Shown: positions 1 to 12,336, counted from the first letter of the stretch. The stretch: 64,000 nucleotides of DNA from Vishniacozyma victoriae (GCA_017654735.1 JADPYG010000090.1:620001-684000); one strand, 5' to 3'. Translations and numbers: made by a program. The notes: generated from the sequence alone by a model not told the origin.

Positions 1-1061
1 GGTGGATAGTGAGGTTGATGTTGATGATAAGACTAGAGGTACGTTTTACGTTTGGATTAAAGGATGGTTGCTTATTGTAGCTTCTGTTACTCAGTTGTTG
101 GCTTTGACACCGGCTAGTGGACCTTGGAGGAAGAAGTTGGCTGATGCTGCTATCAAGTGGTCAGCGAGTGAGGGAGAATGTCCCACTGGTGATCCGGGAT
201 TACACCAGTATATCGGGGAACTATATTACAAGGGTGTGTCCCAAGTATCCCAATGGTGATGAGGCAGAAGGCTGATGTATAGATCATTCGTATGTATTGG
301 CAGAACAGCACCTGCTAGCTAGTGGGAAGAGGGACGCTGCGAATTTACTGGCTGAGATGATGTTTGAGTGGTATGTCCTATGACCCGGTCTGACGAGGTA
401 CTGATGAGACAGGAGCGGGAAAGGAGCACAGGATCCAGGACCATATGCCATCAAGGGTGTTCTACCGTATGTCTACCTCCGCCATCTGTCTACCATCAGC
501 ACCTACACTGTCCTTCAACCATCACTTTCTGTCAGCAAGAGCGGCAAGCTGACAACCAGATTCCTAGCCCAAACACCACCCAACATCCTACCAGCCCAAA
601 CCTTCTTAACCCGCTTCCTATCCCTTCTCCAACCAACATCCTCAATTCTCTCAGTCGAAGGATCCGACGTCCAAATAACGTCTTCGCCAACATTAAACTT
701 CCTACAAATGGCCATTCTCACTTGTCAGCGAGCTCCAGCGCAGGGAGTCAGCGATGTCCAAGCTAGAGGAACGGACGGTGGGGTAGGTAGGGAATGGGAA
801 GGATTAGTGGGGAGGTATAGAAGGGTTAGTGGGGCTCAGGGTGTTCTTGCTCAGAAAGAGGTCTTGGAGGTTAGTCTATGTCGTCTTCTTTGAGAGAGGG
901 TGGTGTGCTGATTGTAGGTATTGGAACAGATCTCCAAGGATGTCTTCCTCATCCCTCAGCGAGGAGGTGGTGGACAGGGTGATATGCTCCAGAATCTCAT
1001 GGGATCTCTCTTTGGTGGTGGCGGAGGAGGAGGAGGTAATGCACTTACCGGTAGACGCTAG
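1..1061 (+). CDS. GET4: GET4 homologue, guided entry of tail-anchored proteins (5' partial)
   Basis: Get4 is the cytosolic scaffold that, with Get5, links the chaperone Sgt2 to the ATPase Get3 for insertion of tail-anchored proteins into the ER. The 5' end lies outside the window. Exons inferred: 1-38, 81-233, 283-370, 413-466, 500-869, 918-1061; all joins keep frame. Family signatures seen are AIKWS followed by GDPGLHQYIGELYYK, then an EQHLL-type helix and AEMMFEW, then NFLQMAILTCQRAP, and a C-terminal QNLMGSLF followed by a run of eight glycines. This matches the alpha-solenoid of Get4 from helix pairs to its usual C-terminus. It is tail-to-tail with the next gene. The first intron (39-80) is 42 nt and stop-free, so an ORF caller reads through it. 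Assignment is from remembered family motifs. Confidence 0.85.
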
Positions 1062-1252
1062 ACTGTTTTATCGAGGTATGTCGCTAGGATTGGAGATGCG
1101 ACACTCTACTGCTACAGGTGTCTCTTCACATCACTTCATTCATATCATTTGGGTTTACTTAAACTTTATTTACAACTCTTCTGACTACTTTAATCTGCCT
1201 GACTACAAACAACACTTGAAATTCGATCTCGAAAGCCATAGGAAGGGGGGGA

Positions 1253-2121
1253 CTAGAAGAGGTTGGATCCGTTGTCCTTCTTGCCCTTGGCTGCTTTCTT
1301 GCCCTCTTTGTGCAACTTGGTGATCTTGGGCGTCAGCTCTGCATCTGAAGGGTGTGGAGTGAAGGGATGGGATGAGGGGGCAAGCACGAGGAGAACAAGA
1401 GTAGGGAGGGGGCAAACGAGGAGAGATGGGTGGAAGGATAAAGGATAGGGGCAGAAGCGGGATGTGGGGATTGTGACAATCTGGACGGCGATCGAAGACC
1501 ACAAACTTACCTGTTTCTTCCATCCGACTACATCATCAGCATCCGTCATGTTGATAAAGGGTTAGACTTACAACAAGATTTACAACCTTCATTACCATGG
1601 GCCTTACACAAGAACTTCTGGTCCTTGTGGGACTTGTAATAGGCGGGCAATTCAATAGCACCCCGAGGAGCGGGGTCGAGGCTGGGTGTCAGTACGATCT
1701 AGGTGGATAAACGTACCCCATCATAGCATCATTGTCTACTCATCAGCATATCCCTCATGGAGGATGAGAAGAGGAGTGGAGGGATACCAAGGAGAGGAGA
1801 GGAAGAGGAGATGGACATACCCTCTCGACCATCAAATTCACATGACTTGCATACTTCCAAACCGTGTTCACAGAACAAGCAGTCGTTGATCTCGACTGCG
1901 GATTAGCCGGAGAGGACCAGAGTAGAAATGGTGGGGATGCTTACTAGACTTATCGGTGGCGATGGTACTGCATGTCAGCTATGCTTGGTGTCCACTATGA
2001 GACATAGCAACGAGTCTAGATCAAGGCTTGGAAAGGTGGCCGGCAGAGGGAGGTGGGCAGGGGCTGTGCATTCTAGGCCGACATGATCTACTTACTCAGT
2101 TGGGGAAGTACCGAGATCCAT
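1253..2121 (-). CDS. small Cys-rich putative zinc-binding protein (113 aa)
   Basis: I do not recognise a named function. Seven exons are inferred: 2096-2121, 1945-1967, 1821-1895, 1717-1735, 1572-1681, 1511-1527, 1253-1324 (complement), giving 113 residues in one frame. The protein holds two Cys clusters: CLFCEHGLEVCKSC (C-x2-C-x6-C-x2-C) near residues 22-35, and FLCKAHGNEGCKSC near residues 65-80, followed by FGWKKQ and a Lys-rich tail ending KKDNGSNLF. The spacing suggests a treble-clef or MYND-like zinc site; that is inference. Exons of 17, 19, 23 and 26 nt make it invisible to simple ORF calling. The last acceptor is an AAG eight bases after CTGAC; using the nearer CAG would give an early stop. 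Convergent with GET4. Confidence 0.65.
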
Positions 2122-2496
2122 ATTGATATAAGTAACTTGTAAAGCGTGGACGTAGGTAAAGCTAAGTGGAAAACGAAGTAGTAGATGCAGTGCAAAGCAA
2201 AGCAGATGAGAAGAAGAGGAGAATCGGGGACGGGGAAGGGGTTCTTATACCCCTCCGAGTCCATCCCCACCCGAGTCTAGCCCAACGACCCACGACCCCC
2301 AAGGGAAAGGAAACAGAACTAAGAATACGCAATCTAACTAGGACACGGAGGCGTGGGAGGGAAGGGAGACCCCAAAGAAGCCCCGCTTACCCCGCTTACT
2401 TACCGGTCTTACTCAATCTAGTAATGATACTCCAAATAACGCCGAAGTGGCTCTTGCATTCCAGGCACAGTGATTAGATTTCGATTCGGATCATGA
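2122..2496. promoter_or_regulatory. divergent intergenic region
   Basis: About 375 bp between the start of the Cys-rich gene (minus) and the DUF1308 gene (plus). It should carry both promoters and 5' UTRs. I see no TATA box or repeat that I would defend. Confidence 0.5.
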
Positions 2497-4297
2497 ATGA
2501 TCTTGATGGTTGAAAGAGATGAAGCTGTAATGAACCAAGTGCAGAAAGCTTTTGATGAGCTTGATCAACTTTGTCAATCTATCAAGAACTTTAGTGAGGA
2601 TGGGATACGGACGGCGACGTATAGGGCTCCTGTGATTGATCATTTTCATCCCGCGGATTATTGCCAGAAGGGAGTTGCGGGATTGTCGAGGTTTTACTCG
2701 CATTGTCAATCTGAACGGGATTATGTGGAGGGCGTAAGCTTGCCCTTTCATCGATAGACTTGATAAAGGCTTATAGATAGATATTGCATTCGAGTGTTCC
2801 AGTGAAAGATTTCACGACCAACACGCCGAACCTATCGGCAGTATGGGACGAATTCGTCAACTCCCCCCGACCCCTCCTCTTGATTTCCCAAATGTTGGAA
2901 GTGGAAGGTCATGGGCAGGTGAAATTGGACGCGATCGTGGACGGCGGTAACGAGTGGATCAAAGTTAGCACGTGAGTTTGACTAATCTTGCATATGTGCT
3001 GATGAGTAGGATCAAGGAGGCTAGATTACTAGCTGAATTCCGAGAACAGGATTCATATATTAATTCAGATTATGATTCCGACTCTGACCTCGACGATACA
3101 TCTCAGAACGATCGAGCTCCACCTACTCTTACCAATTCCCTCATCACCCAAGCGACATCTTTGATGAATGCAGCAAACGCATTCAAACGTCCGGCAAGCT
3201 TACCTCAACCTCGAATCCGATTTGTCCTGAATCGAATGGAAGATACGACATACGCCGAACCAAGGATCAATGAAACATTCCGGATGATAAGGGATATGGG
3301 CGTGGATCTCGTACTTGGGAAACAAAGTCGGGCGGAGGTAGTGGAACATGTGTATCAGGATCCTGTACCGGCTAGCAACATCTTGCTGGACCTTTCAGTC
3401 TTGGTCGCGCTATGTTGTGATTCCGCCCATCACCCATTACCGAAGAACGATTACGAATTGGAAGCACGTTTTAGAGCTATCTCACCTTCCTCCGCGGTCA
3501 AAGAAGGAGAGGAATCGGAATTATTACCCCACATCAACGTCACCCGAGATCTTCGCGATCAATTGAATTGGGAAATCCAACATTCATTAATTGATGAACT
3601 CCATACTCGAATCTCGAATGCTGCGGGGCAAGTACAATTCTGGGTCACGGAAGAGGTTAAAGGGAGATTACCGAATATTGTCGATACTATCGGCGGACCA
3701 CGGGAGAAGGCAAGGGCAAAAGCTTTGTTTGGGGAATGGAATGGTGAGAGCGCCGAGGGATTGAATTTTTGGGAGAATAGTAGATGGGCAGGGAAGGTCC
3801 CTGCTTTGGGGGACATGAGACTCCGGATCCTTCCCACCGATCCTGAGGATGATACGTCTACAACGCCAGACATATCGACATTGAATATAAGCGACGAGCT
3901 ACCATCATTCAACCAACGCTTAGTCCAAGCATGTACCAACCTCCTCTCACCCCCCTCCGGAACAATCACACCGCCAGCACCACTCCATCGCCAGAAATAT
4001 CGTCGGTCGAAACATCATAAAGCCCAAGACGTTCCTACTAGTACAAGATTACCCTCTCAACATACCCTCAACTCATTTTCGGCGGGTGCATCAAGGGAAT
4101 GGACTGTACTTACGAATAACAGGGGTGCGGTGGGGAAGGTAATGAGGGATATGGGCGTTAAAGATGGATTACCGTTTGATGATGTTCCTGATCAGAAGGT
4201 GGTTATCTGGGTTGTTAACCCTTCGAGTCTTTCCGAGTGGAGGAGGTTGGAGGTAGAGGAGAGTGACCGAGCGTTGATCGCTTCGAGGGGTGATTGA
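2497..4297 (+). CDS. DUF1308 / C7orf25 (UPF0415)-like protein
   Basis: Conserved eukaryotic protein of unknown function, resembling human C7orf25: an N-terminal helical domain (DUF5614 type) and a C-terminal DUF1308 domain. Exons 2497-2733, 2781-2971, 3010-4297 give 571 aa. The N-terminal helix (FDELDQLCQSIKN) is followed by GLSRFYSHCQSERDYVEG. The centre carries LLLISQMLEVEGHGQVKLDAIVDGG, then an acidic low-complexity stretch (DSDSDLDD). The DUF1308 core has NILLDLSVLVALC, where Asp/Leu/Ser positions fit the family's metal-dependent, PIN-like fold, and the C-terminus has REWTVLTNNRGAVGKVMRDM. The start ATG at 2497 could be replaced by one at 2506. The last exon closes at 4295-4297. The PIN-like nuclease idea is inference. 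Confidence 0.75.
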
Positions 4298-4368
4298 CGT
4301 ATCTTGCCATGGGCCATTATCTCATTGTAATACATATCATAGCATGCATCATATCAATCTCAAACATA

Positions 4369-5891
4369 TCAAAGTCGTGCAGTCTGCTTCCAAGCTTTAT
4401 GAACGAAATCCTCCAAACCCTCCCATGTATCAGCAGGATGTTCAAGGAAAGGAAAGTGCCCTCCCTATGTGTCAGCCAATCCCAGCAAGGGATACATAAC
4501 ATACATCCTTATGTTCCCTTGACCAAACGAGGTTAACTTCCTTCTCGACCCACTTGATAGATGCTGCTCCCAGATCATGTGGGAAATGAGAATACCCAAA
4601 TGGTTTAGTTGGTTTGGGTTTGGGTTCACCCATTTTAGCGCCCATAAACTGGTCGTCAGCCTCAATAAACCCAAGTCGAAACGGGGGTGACTTGAGCGAG
4701 GCGAGAGCATGGGAGTAGGCACGCAGAGAGAAAAATGTACTGACCTGTCTGTACGGATAAATCGAGGAGGGGTATGTATCGGTAAACCACCAAAGTGAGG
4801 TAAAAGCTAGGATAGTATCCATATCCAATCTCGGATGGGATACTAGTAATAGCTTCTCTCCATTCCTATCATCAGTACTTATTTCCATCTCTTCAGAGAC
4901 AGAGTGGCATACCAGGACAACAACGACATTGGGCTACATCCCATGACCAGTCCCGCTGTGGACGGCTTCGTACCCTGCTCCATAGCATATGCGAATGGCA
5001 TAACGCCTCCAAGTACATCTCTGGCTTTGGGCCCACCTTGCTTGACCATGTAGTCGAATTCGGGGGTTCCTTGGGGAGGAGACAGGATATATCGATTAGT
5101 AGCGTGAGTCACTATTATCAGCGTCTAGTAATTTTCGGGACGGAGCAACAGGGAACACGTACTTTTACACTCATCGAACAAGGTCGAGATGTGGTCGATG
5201 ACTGTTCCTCCCACGTCCGATCCTTGGGCTATGTAGGATGTGAAACCCAGACCTTTCATCAATTCTCCATAACATTTTCCGATATCTTCCATTCCGAATT
5301 CCTTGTCTATAGGAGGTGCTGAAGAAAAGGCATATCCAGGTAGGGAGGGGATGATGAGGTGGTATCTGCTTGTCAGCTATCTGAGATCCCGCCTTCCAGC
5401 ATGTGAGGTGGACGTACGGCAGATCTTTAGGTGAGTACTTTCCTCGGACGAGCTCTACAAGAGGCAGGAACTCCAAGAAACAGCTAGGCCATCCATTACA
5501 GAAGATGATTGGTACTGCATCTTCCCTCTCCGAGAATAGACCCATGAAATGAAGGATATGTTGATCACCATCAACTTTGATTTGAGCGGTATATTGCGGC
5601 TGCTCATTGATCCGCTTCTCGACCTTTCGCCTATTCCTCAGCTTCACCCATGACAGTAGGGAGTACATACCAGTCAAATCCCATCCATGCTTCTCTGGCT
5701 TCGATGAACCATTCCCTACTCACTCCGTAATCCTCGGGATTGGATTTTGAATTTTCAAAAGTCTCTTTAGGGATTCGAGTGTGTTTGAGAATGACTTTGA
5801 GATCGTCTAGGTCTTTTTGAGGGATCGATACTTCGAATGGCTTTACCTCGATGGTGGGTTTATTGGGTAGCTTGGTATACGGCTTGGACAT
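4369..5891 (-). CDS. epoxide hydrolase, alpha/beta-hydrolase fold (400 aa)
   Basis: Hydrolyses epoxides to diols through a covalent ester on an Asp. Exons (complement): 5671-5891, 5418-5636, 5163-5365, 4913-5111, 4745-4865, 4505-4648, 4369-4464. The N-terminal EHN region reads from VKPFEVSIPQKDLDDLK to a short FDW. The nucleophile is Asp197 in GSDVGG, and the catalytic His is His372 in GGHFPFLEHP. The usual oxyanion-hole motif HGWP appears as NGWP (residues 121-124), an atypical His-to-Asn change. No signal peptide or membrane anchor is evident, so it is probably cytosolic. The last exon had to be spliced in: reading through from 4504 ends early and loses the catalytic His. It is head-to-head with the GT61 gene. 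Confidence 0.85.
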
Positions 5892-6443
5892 CTTGAGTGA
5901 GTGGTCTGGTCAAGTATAATGAGTGAACGACTTTGTCAAACTAGAGGCTAGTAACCAGGACATGACGTCGATGACCGGTGGGCCGGTTAGTTTGACGGAG
6001 AAGCCGATGCATCAATTCACGTGCAGCTGTTTTACTTTCAACGGACAATTTCCTCTGATGTACTGTGAACACTTTGCTCGGATGTATCTTCTTTCCAGCT
6101 GGTCTCTGGCACTTAGCGAAGCGTAATCTACTGCCAGGAGCATGCCACTGCCCATGATCCAGTTGGTCCAAAGAGTCCGGTACCTAGTTTCAGTATAGTT
6201 AGTTACCCTGAACCCTGAGACCCGGGTTCCAGCTTTAACTAGGGCCAACTTTGATATTTCAATGTCTTGAACTTTATTTACCGTCACTCACTCATCACTC
6301 GTCGATCAATTACCCATCCATCCTATCATCCTTCTCGTTCTACTCTGAGAGTGGAATAACTCCATACCCCTCTTTTCCCCATTTGACAGGATCATCTGGG
6401 CCGATTCTTCGATCTCGACCTCACGCGACGCGACTCCGACTTG
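5892..6443. promoter_or_regulatory. divergent intergenic region, epoxide hydrolase / GT61
   Basis: About 550 bp holding both promoters and 5' leaders. The part next to the GT61 start is pyrimidine-rich, as is common upstream of fungal starts. No defined element was recognised. Confidence 0.5.
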
Positions 6444-8510
6444 ATGTCGTTACCGGCTTTTCTCGCTCCCGGCAGTCCGCCCCGTTCACCTCATGTCAAT
6501 ACCCACTCGAGCCAATCTTCATATTTCCGACTAGGACCCCAGACGGGTCGTTCCTCACCCCACTCGGTCCGACCAACACGGCGGGATTTATTGCTGGTCC
6601 TTATAACACTCTCATTCTCTTACCTCCTTTTCAGCTCGCCCTCTCCGGAAGCTCCCCTCGCACCACGCCCGGCGCCAGTAAGCTCAGAACACCCATCACG
6701 GTATAGATTACCAGACTGGTCACAATTATGGAAAACGAAACAAGGTCAGGCTCAGGCTTGTGATAGTCTAGAGATGCCAAGGGAGAGGAATTACGCAGAG
6801 AGCGTAAGGACGTATGGAATTAGTAGAGCGAGTTTAGCAGAGGGGCCTGATGCGCTTGATGATAGGCCAGGATGGGATGGAGGGGTGGAAGAAGCTGAGG
6901 ATGATGAATTGGAGGGACTCTCGACTGTGATGACAGGGCATCAGGCGGGATGGACAATGTTTGAGAAGTTGTACATCTACAATGGGTCTTTCTATGTGGT
7001 CACGTGAGTCACCTACTAGCCAAGCATTGTTCTTGGCCGTGAGAGGAGTGAAGCTGATGGTAGGGATGAAAAAGCAGATTGGCCAGAATTACGTCTGATG
7101 ACCTCGACCGGAGTTCCAGCTTCGAGCGCCCCGGGAAACGAACAGGCAAGGGAACCGAAAGGTGATGAGGTGAGCACAAACTTGGCTTCACGACAGACTG
7201 ACGCTGACTTCAGATCCTATTCATCAAGCCATCCGAGGCTGTGAAGCTCTGGGGACCTAGAGTGCTAAGGTTGGACGGTATGACATGGCTCATCAACGAT
7301 GGGCAATGTAAGTTCACTGTCACTGGACGTTAGAGACGTGGGCTGACATGACAGTCCTCGACCACTATTATCATTTCGCTGCTGAGCTATTGCTGGGTCT
7401 ATGGAGGACGTATATGTCTCTGGATCAGGATATCTCAGCTACCGGCGCTACGAAACTAGCTGCTCCTCAGAGGATGTGGTTCCTACATCAAAACACTTCC
7501 GAGTGGTAAGTGACTCGTCGCATATGTCATACAGTACTGATATATAGGCGGGACAAACCACGATTCAACTCGGTCATCACATTCGCCCTTTTCCCCTCTA
7601 CGTCCATGCTCTATCCTGAAGATTTCGCCGACCTGAAACGAGTCACATCCGAAGGTCAGCAAAAAGCATTCATGCTAGAACGAGCTATTCTCGCCGATCG
7701 ATCAGCAGCTTTCAGAGGCCCATATACCGGTCCGACATCACGTACAGTCGCAAGCGCATTACAAGTCGGTACAACTTCAAGATGGTGGTGGGAACCATTA
7801 CGTCGTCAAATGCTCAAATACGCTTCTGTACCTGATAGTATCATTAATCGGAATTTGGAAGGGTATGGAGCTATGGATCCATCTATCGGTGCTACGCCAT
7901 TGCTTGCTGCTCCTGGAATTGAGGAGCTGGAACCGTTATCGCCTCAGGGGAGTTACAAGCCGCTTGTAACTTATATCTCGAGGCAGAGTAGTCGGAGGCG
8001 ATTGACTCCTGCAGCTCACGCTGGGCTGGTCAAGGCACTAGAGGAGCGGGCTAAGAAGGTGGGATTTGAATTGTTGGTTATTGAAGCAGAGAAGTATAGT
8101 AAGGAGGAACAGATTGCTGTTGCTGCTAGGACCACTGTGAGTCCTCTTCTATCTTCTCTGGACATGAGCTGATCAGTAGATCATGCTGGGAGTACATGGG
8201 AACGGTCTGACCCATTTGATCTGGATGCCACCCACACCACGCAGTGCAGTCATTGAGATGTTCTTCAAAGGTGGTTTTGCACGAGATTGTAGGTTCGCTT
8301 CTTCGTTACTTTGACCACGTGCTGATGGTAGACCAATGGACAGCCCACGCCCTTGGCATACGCCATTATGGAGTTCAACATGATATCTCATTTACGGCAC
8401 CTCATCTACCCGACGTCGCTTATCCTGAAGGATTCCAGGGAGAAGCTATCACCGTCGATGGAAAGACAGTCGCCGATATTATTGAAGATAGGCTGAGAGG
8501 TCTTGCGTGA
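6444..8510 (+). CDS. family 61 glycosyltransferase (DUF563), type II membrane protein
   Basis: Seven exons (6444-7003, 7064-7169, 7214-7307, 7355-7505, 7548-8136, 8180-8288, 8332-8510) give 595 aa. A short cytosolic tail rich in Ser/Pro is followed by one hydrophobic segment (about residues 47-63, LLLVLITLSFSYLLF), as expected for a Golgi type II transferase. Conserved GT61 blocks are DHYYHFAAELLLGLWR in the middle and GVHGNGLTHLIWMPP with VIEMFF near the C-terminus. GT61 enzymes transfer sugars such as xylose or N-acetylglucosamine; in this lineage they may act in capsule, wall or glycan synthesis, but the sequence does not show donor or acceptor. The first ATG of the frame at 6444 is chosen; the frame is open further upstream only from non-ATG codons. 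Confidence 0.82.
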
Positions 8511-9207
8511 GTCTTGGCAAGACTTCCACATCGAAGTAGGATCGCGTCGCGTTGTGAATCTCATACAACACCACATCAGTATATAACTAGACATACATAA
8601 CATTTGGTTTCTTTCCGCTGGGACCTCGGGCTTCGGGCGAGAACATGCATCTTTTGGCAATTTCCACCTTACCCCGCACTTCTGATGGTACCTTGCTGCG
8701 CAATTGTGGCACACCCGCGATGCCCCATTTCGGGGGAAAGCACTACGTCATTACTCAGATTCAAAGCTTGGCGCTCTCTAGATCGAGCACTCTTGTAGGT
8801 GCAAGTGCGTTAATCCGATCGAATAATGCGCAAAAGAAGTGCCGCCAGCACACGCCAAGTAATTTGGAATGGCCCAATCTGGATAGACTTACTCATCTGA
8901 ATGCTTTTACAAATTAGCCGGGATATTGCCCTGGTGCTAAGCTTCCATGCACGCGCCGTCACTCCGAAAATCCAGGCTCTGTGCTTGGTTAACAGCCCAA
9001 GGGTTTACCCCAGGGTACCTTCTTCCGAAGGAATCTCCAAAGGAAGGGGCGGCGTATGGGTTATGCGCAGTAATTGATTAGAGTTGGTTGAGACAACGAT
9101 CGATCGGACGCGACTCATATATAAAACTGAAACATCCTCCCGTTCTGCCTTCTTCTTACAAATACCATTCTTCATATCCAACTTTACCTCTATCAACTCA
9201 TATCATC
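8511..9207. promoter_or_regulatory. intergenic region with promoter of the first FAS1 gene
   Basis: About 700 bp: the 3' flank of the GT61 gene and the promoter of the FAS1 gene. A TATATAAAA box lies at 9118-9126, about 90 bp before the ATG. A STRE-like AGGGG occurs near 9048. Short ORFs here (8604-8917) lack coding character. Confidence 0.55.
9097..9126 (+). promoter_or_regulatory. CGATCGATC motif plus TATA box of FAS1 gene 1
   Basis: CGATCGATC at 9097-9105 followed after 12 bp by TATATAAAA at 9118-9126. The same nonamer precedes a TATA-like sequence at a similar spacing in the second FAS1 gene (14601-14634). Promoter function is inferred from position and repetition. Confidence 0.5.
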
Positions 9208-10571
9208 ATGAAATTCGCTCTAGCCGCTCTACCCCTCCTCTCTGTCGCTCTTGCGCAGAGCAGCGCTTCCTCCGCTGTCGCTTCGGCTTCCGAGGCCGTC
9301 TCTTCCGCTGCTGAATCCGCGACCGGCTCCAGTACCGCTTCTGGCGCCATGCCTTCGCAATCTGGTATGGCTGATTCCTCCTACCTCACCGCCGTTATCG
9401 GTGCATTGACGTGAGTCCTCCCTTCATCCACCAAGAACTAAGCTTATTCCAGTGCCAACAACTTGACTGCCCTCGCTGGCATCGCCGAAACCCTTGCCAA
9501 CACCACCGAAGGTATGGCCCTCTTCAGCCAACTCGGCCAAGGAAACAAAACTGTCTTCGCTCCCAGTAACGAAGCGTTCTCTGCCGTCCCCGAGTCCGTC
9601 TCATCCAACACCACACTCCTTACCCAAATCCTATCTTACCACATTCTCAACAACTCATACACTCCCGATGGTGTGCAGGTCTCTCCAATGCACTCCATCG
9701 CTCGAACTCTGCTCAAGGGCGATCAGTACCAGCTACCCGGAGACCGATCCGCCCCTCTCGTCTTGACCCGAAACTCGTCCGACGCCGAGATGTTCCAGAT
9801 CATCCAGTCTGACGAGATCACCGCCATGGGCCCTGTCGCTGCGGCCAACCTCCAGGTCTACATCATCGACGAGGTTTTGACTACCCCTCCTAACCTCAGC
9901 ACCATCGCTACCGAGCTCACCCCTTCCCTCGCTGGTGTCATCCAGATGGCCAACCTACTTACCGCCCTCGAAATGACCCCCGGGTTGACCATCTTCGCTC
10001 CTAACGATGCTGCCATCGCCGCTGTCGCCAGCACTATCCAAACCTTGAATGAGACTACCGTCCAGACTATCCTCGCCAACCACGTCATCAACGGTACCGT
10101 AGCCTACTCCGACCGAATCACCGCCGAGAACTACACTTCAGCCGCTGGATCCCCCTTCACCTTCATGACCAACGACACCGGAACCTACGTCATGTCTGGA
10201 GATGCCACCGCCATGATCGTTGCGACCGATGCCGTCTACAACAAGGGTGTCATTCACGTAAGTCTAAGATTACATCTTATCAGTTCAATACTAACAACCA
10301 GGTCATTGATGCTGTCCTCGTCAACACCATGTCCAACCCCGGCGCCGCTGAATCCGCCGCCATGTCAGCTTCCTCAGTCGCTGCTACTCAGACCGAGGCT
10401 TCTGGACCCATGACCATGACTTCCGACCCTGCCGCCTCTGGCTCCTCGTCTGGTGGATCCGGCGCTGCCAACGCTGCTTCCAGGGCTGCCTGGAACTTCG
10501 GTGGTCTCGGACTCGGTTCCGTGATCGCTGCTGTTGGTGTTGTTCTTGGAGGTGGAGCTGTCTTGTTGTAG
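9208..10571 (+). CDS. FAS1 (fasciclin) domain surface protein, GPI-anchored, paralogue 1
   Basis: Exons 9208-9410, 9453-10257, 10302-10571 encode 425 aa. A signal peptide (MKFALAALPLLSVALAQ) is followed by a Ser/Ala-rich linker. Two fasciclin domains follow: the first from about residue 57 (GNKTVFAPSNEAFSAV, then YHILN and LQVYIIDEVL), the second from about residue 198 (GLTIFAPNDAAIAAV, NHVINGTV, GVIHVIDAVLV). Several Asn-x-Ser/Thr sites are present. The tail is Ser/Gly/Ala-rich and ends in a hydrophobic segment (IAAVGVVLGGGAVLL) typical of GPI attachment. FAS1 proteins act in cell adhesion at the surface. Exon 2 is exactly 805 nt, the same as in the paralogue at 14710-15935, and all splice phases match. 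Codons are C-ending and biased, suggesting high expression. Confidence 0.9.
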
Positions 10572-10949
10572 ATAGCTTCATAAATAGTCCAACGAGCCGT
10601 TGCCTATAATTAAAAGAGGTGTTTTATGCAGTTGATTAATGTAGTCCATCCAGATATCGGGAATTTAGATTCAAGCCTCAGACCGGGGCCCTGAGTCTCG
10701 CGTATCGTGTCTCTCTGATCAGAACAGCTCTTGTCACCTGCAACCCGCACTCTGCTCCTCTTTGCTGCACATTGCTCCGGAATCAAAAGCACGGCTTTCG
10801 CGAATGAAAACCTGCGATATCTAAGGGGGTTGTGTACTTGGGGATAGTCTGTGTATGACCCTCGTTTCACTTATGTTTGCCTTTTCCTACTTTCCATTTT
10901 CTTCTCTCCACCTTTCTGTTCATCAAACGACCACACCTCAGCCAGCGCA
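10572..10949. promoter_or_regulatory. intergenic region, FAS1-1 3' flank and F-box-like 1 promoter
   Basis: About 380 bp. It becomes pyrimidine-rich just before the ATG at 10950. No other element was identified. Confidence 0.45.
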
Positions 10950-12336
10950 ATGGACAATATAAGAATGGACATGAAGCCTGAAGAGAGCGAAACCGAATCA
11001 GGAGAGAAAGAGATTGAGTCAAGTTCGAAGACAATGCTTATGCCTGTAAGTTGGCAGTCCCTTGTAGTAGCGGATATTGATACATTCCAGGTACCATTCG
11101 AGCGAGAGTTTCCTCTCGAGATACTCGACATGATCGTCTCATACGCCGATTGCCGTTCCCTCGCAGCTTGTTTACGAGTCTCGAAACAATTTTTCGACAT
11201 GGCTGGCGAGAGACTGTATGGACGTATCGAGATTGATAGTGAGACCGATTGGGTATCTATCATGCAAGGTGTGGGGAGCGACGATACAAGGCTTGAAGGT
11301 AACATTGAGGGGGGGACGAGATCGGAAAAGACGGCACGGCCCATGGACATCAATTACAAGCAGATTCTACTCGAATACGTTCACACAATTGTGATAAGCC
11401 ATCATTGTTGTGCTGGATTATCCTTGACAAGGGTGAAGAAGACCGCCAGGGTGATGACTGGACTGAAAAGGGCTATTCTGACTTCTTGGGCGTATTGTAA
11501 CAACGGCGATCCTGGCGAGTGCCTATTTGCCGAAGAGCTTCAATTCGAATCGCTCACAATCCACGAGCGTAATCTCGATACACTATGTCCCGGCGATTCG
11601 GACTCGTTCGACCCAGTGCTCGACACAGTTAAGCATGCCACGCTCGTGATTTCCCCTACCATGGTATCTTTGAAAGACTACGGGCTCCGGTTGAACGGGC
11701 GAGATGAAGGACCACCTTTGAAACTCGAGAGCCTCAGGTTGATCTTTGCCCACAATAGGCTCGACGCGTATTGTGACCGAGACCGGCAACCCTCGGTCTC
11801 GGTGGAATCTCTTGTAGAGTCTGTTGCCCCGTGTCTCAAGTTGGGGAACTGGAAGATTGAGATCTACATCTTCAACGACTTCAACAGCAACCTCGACCTC
11901 GTCGACTTCCGAGACAAACTCAAGATCGAGGTCGACGACGCAATCAAAGCTCTACCAAAAAAGGAACGACCCAACTGGACGCCGGACTATCAAGTCTTTG
12001 GCTTGGAAGACTACTTCAATCATCCCGACATGTACCTCGAGCTTGATCATAAGTGGATGATGAGTTGGAAGAAGGAGCTTGATAGAAGGCAGAGGGCGCA
12101 GCGGGAAGAGGAGGAGCCGATCGGTGGAATCGAGGTCAGTCATTTCGCTGAATCACCTTGCGGAGATGTCTGACGTTTAGGCTGAGGCTAGGTTGGATAA
12201 AGAGGGTTCAGATGGACATGAAGCGCCGGATGAAGATTATGTTCCAGCTGCTACTTCCGGTGATGACGGCGGGGAGTCGCAAGAGGATCAGCAGATCACG
12301 AATTTTTCTCTCCCAGTATTTCAGTCAGGTTCATGA
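10950..12336 (+). CDS. F-box-like protein, paralogue 1
   Basis: Exons 10950-11045, 11091-12134, 12181-12336 give 431 aa. After a charged N-terminus, an F-box-like segment reads FPLEILDMIVSYADCRSLAACLRVSKQFFDMAGERLY (split here: FPLEILDMIVSY, then CLRVSKQFF), near residues 37-73. The rest resembles the next gene over its length, with shared blocks such as KIEIYIFNDFN, NWTPDYQVFGLEDYF and a basic-acidic C-terminus. F-box proteins recruit substrates to SCF ubiquitin ligases; whether this divergent one binds Skp1 is not shown. The first intron (45 nt) is stop-free and sits at the same place as in the paralogue. The third exon adds an acidic tail ending QSGS. Confidence 0.65.

Noticed and set aside
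1325..1510. Longer minus-strand frames over the Cys-rich gene (98 and 106 residues)
   Set aside because: They read through introns; the spliced model gives a coherent two-cluster Cys protein, whereas the read-through parts are Pro/Ser/Leu-rich noise.
8604..8917. Short plus-strand frames between GT61 and FAS1
   Set aside because: No domain, no splice pattern, and Cys/Trp-rich random composition; better explained as 3' flank and promoter.
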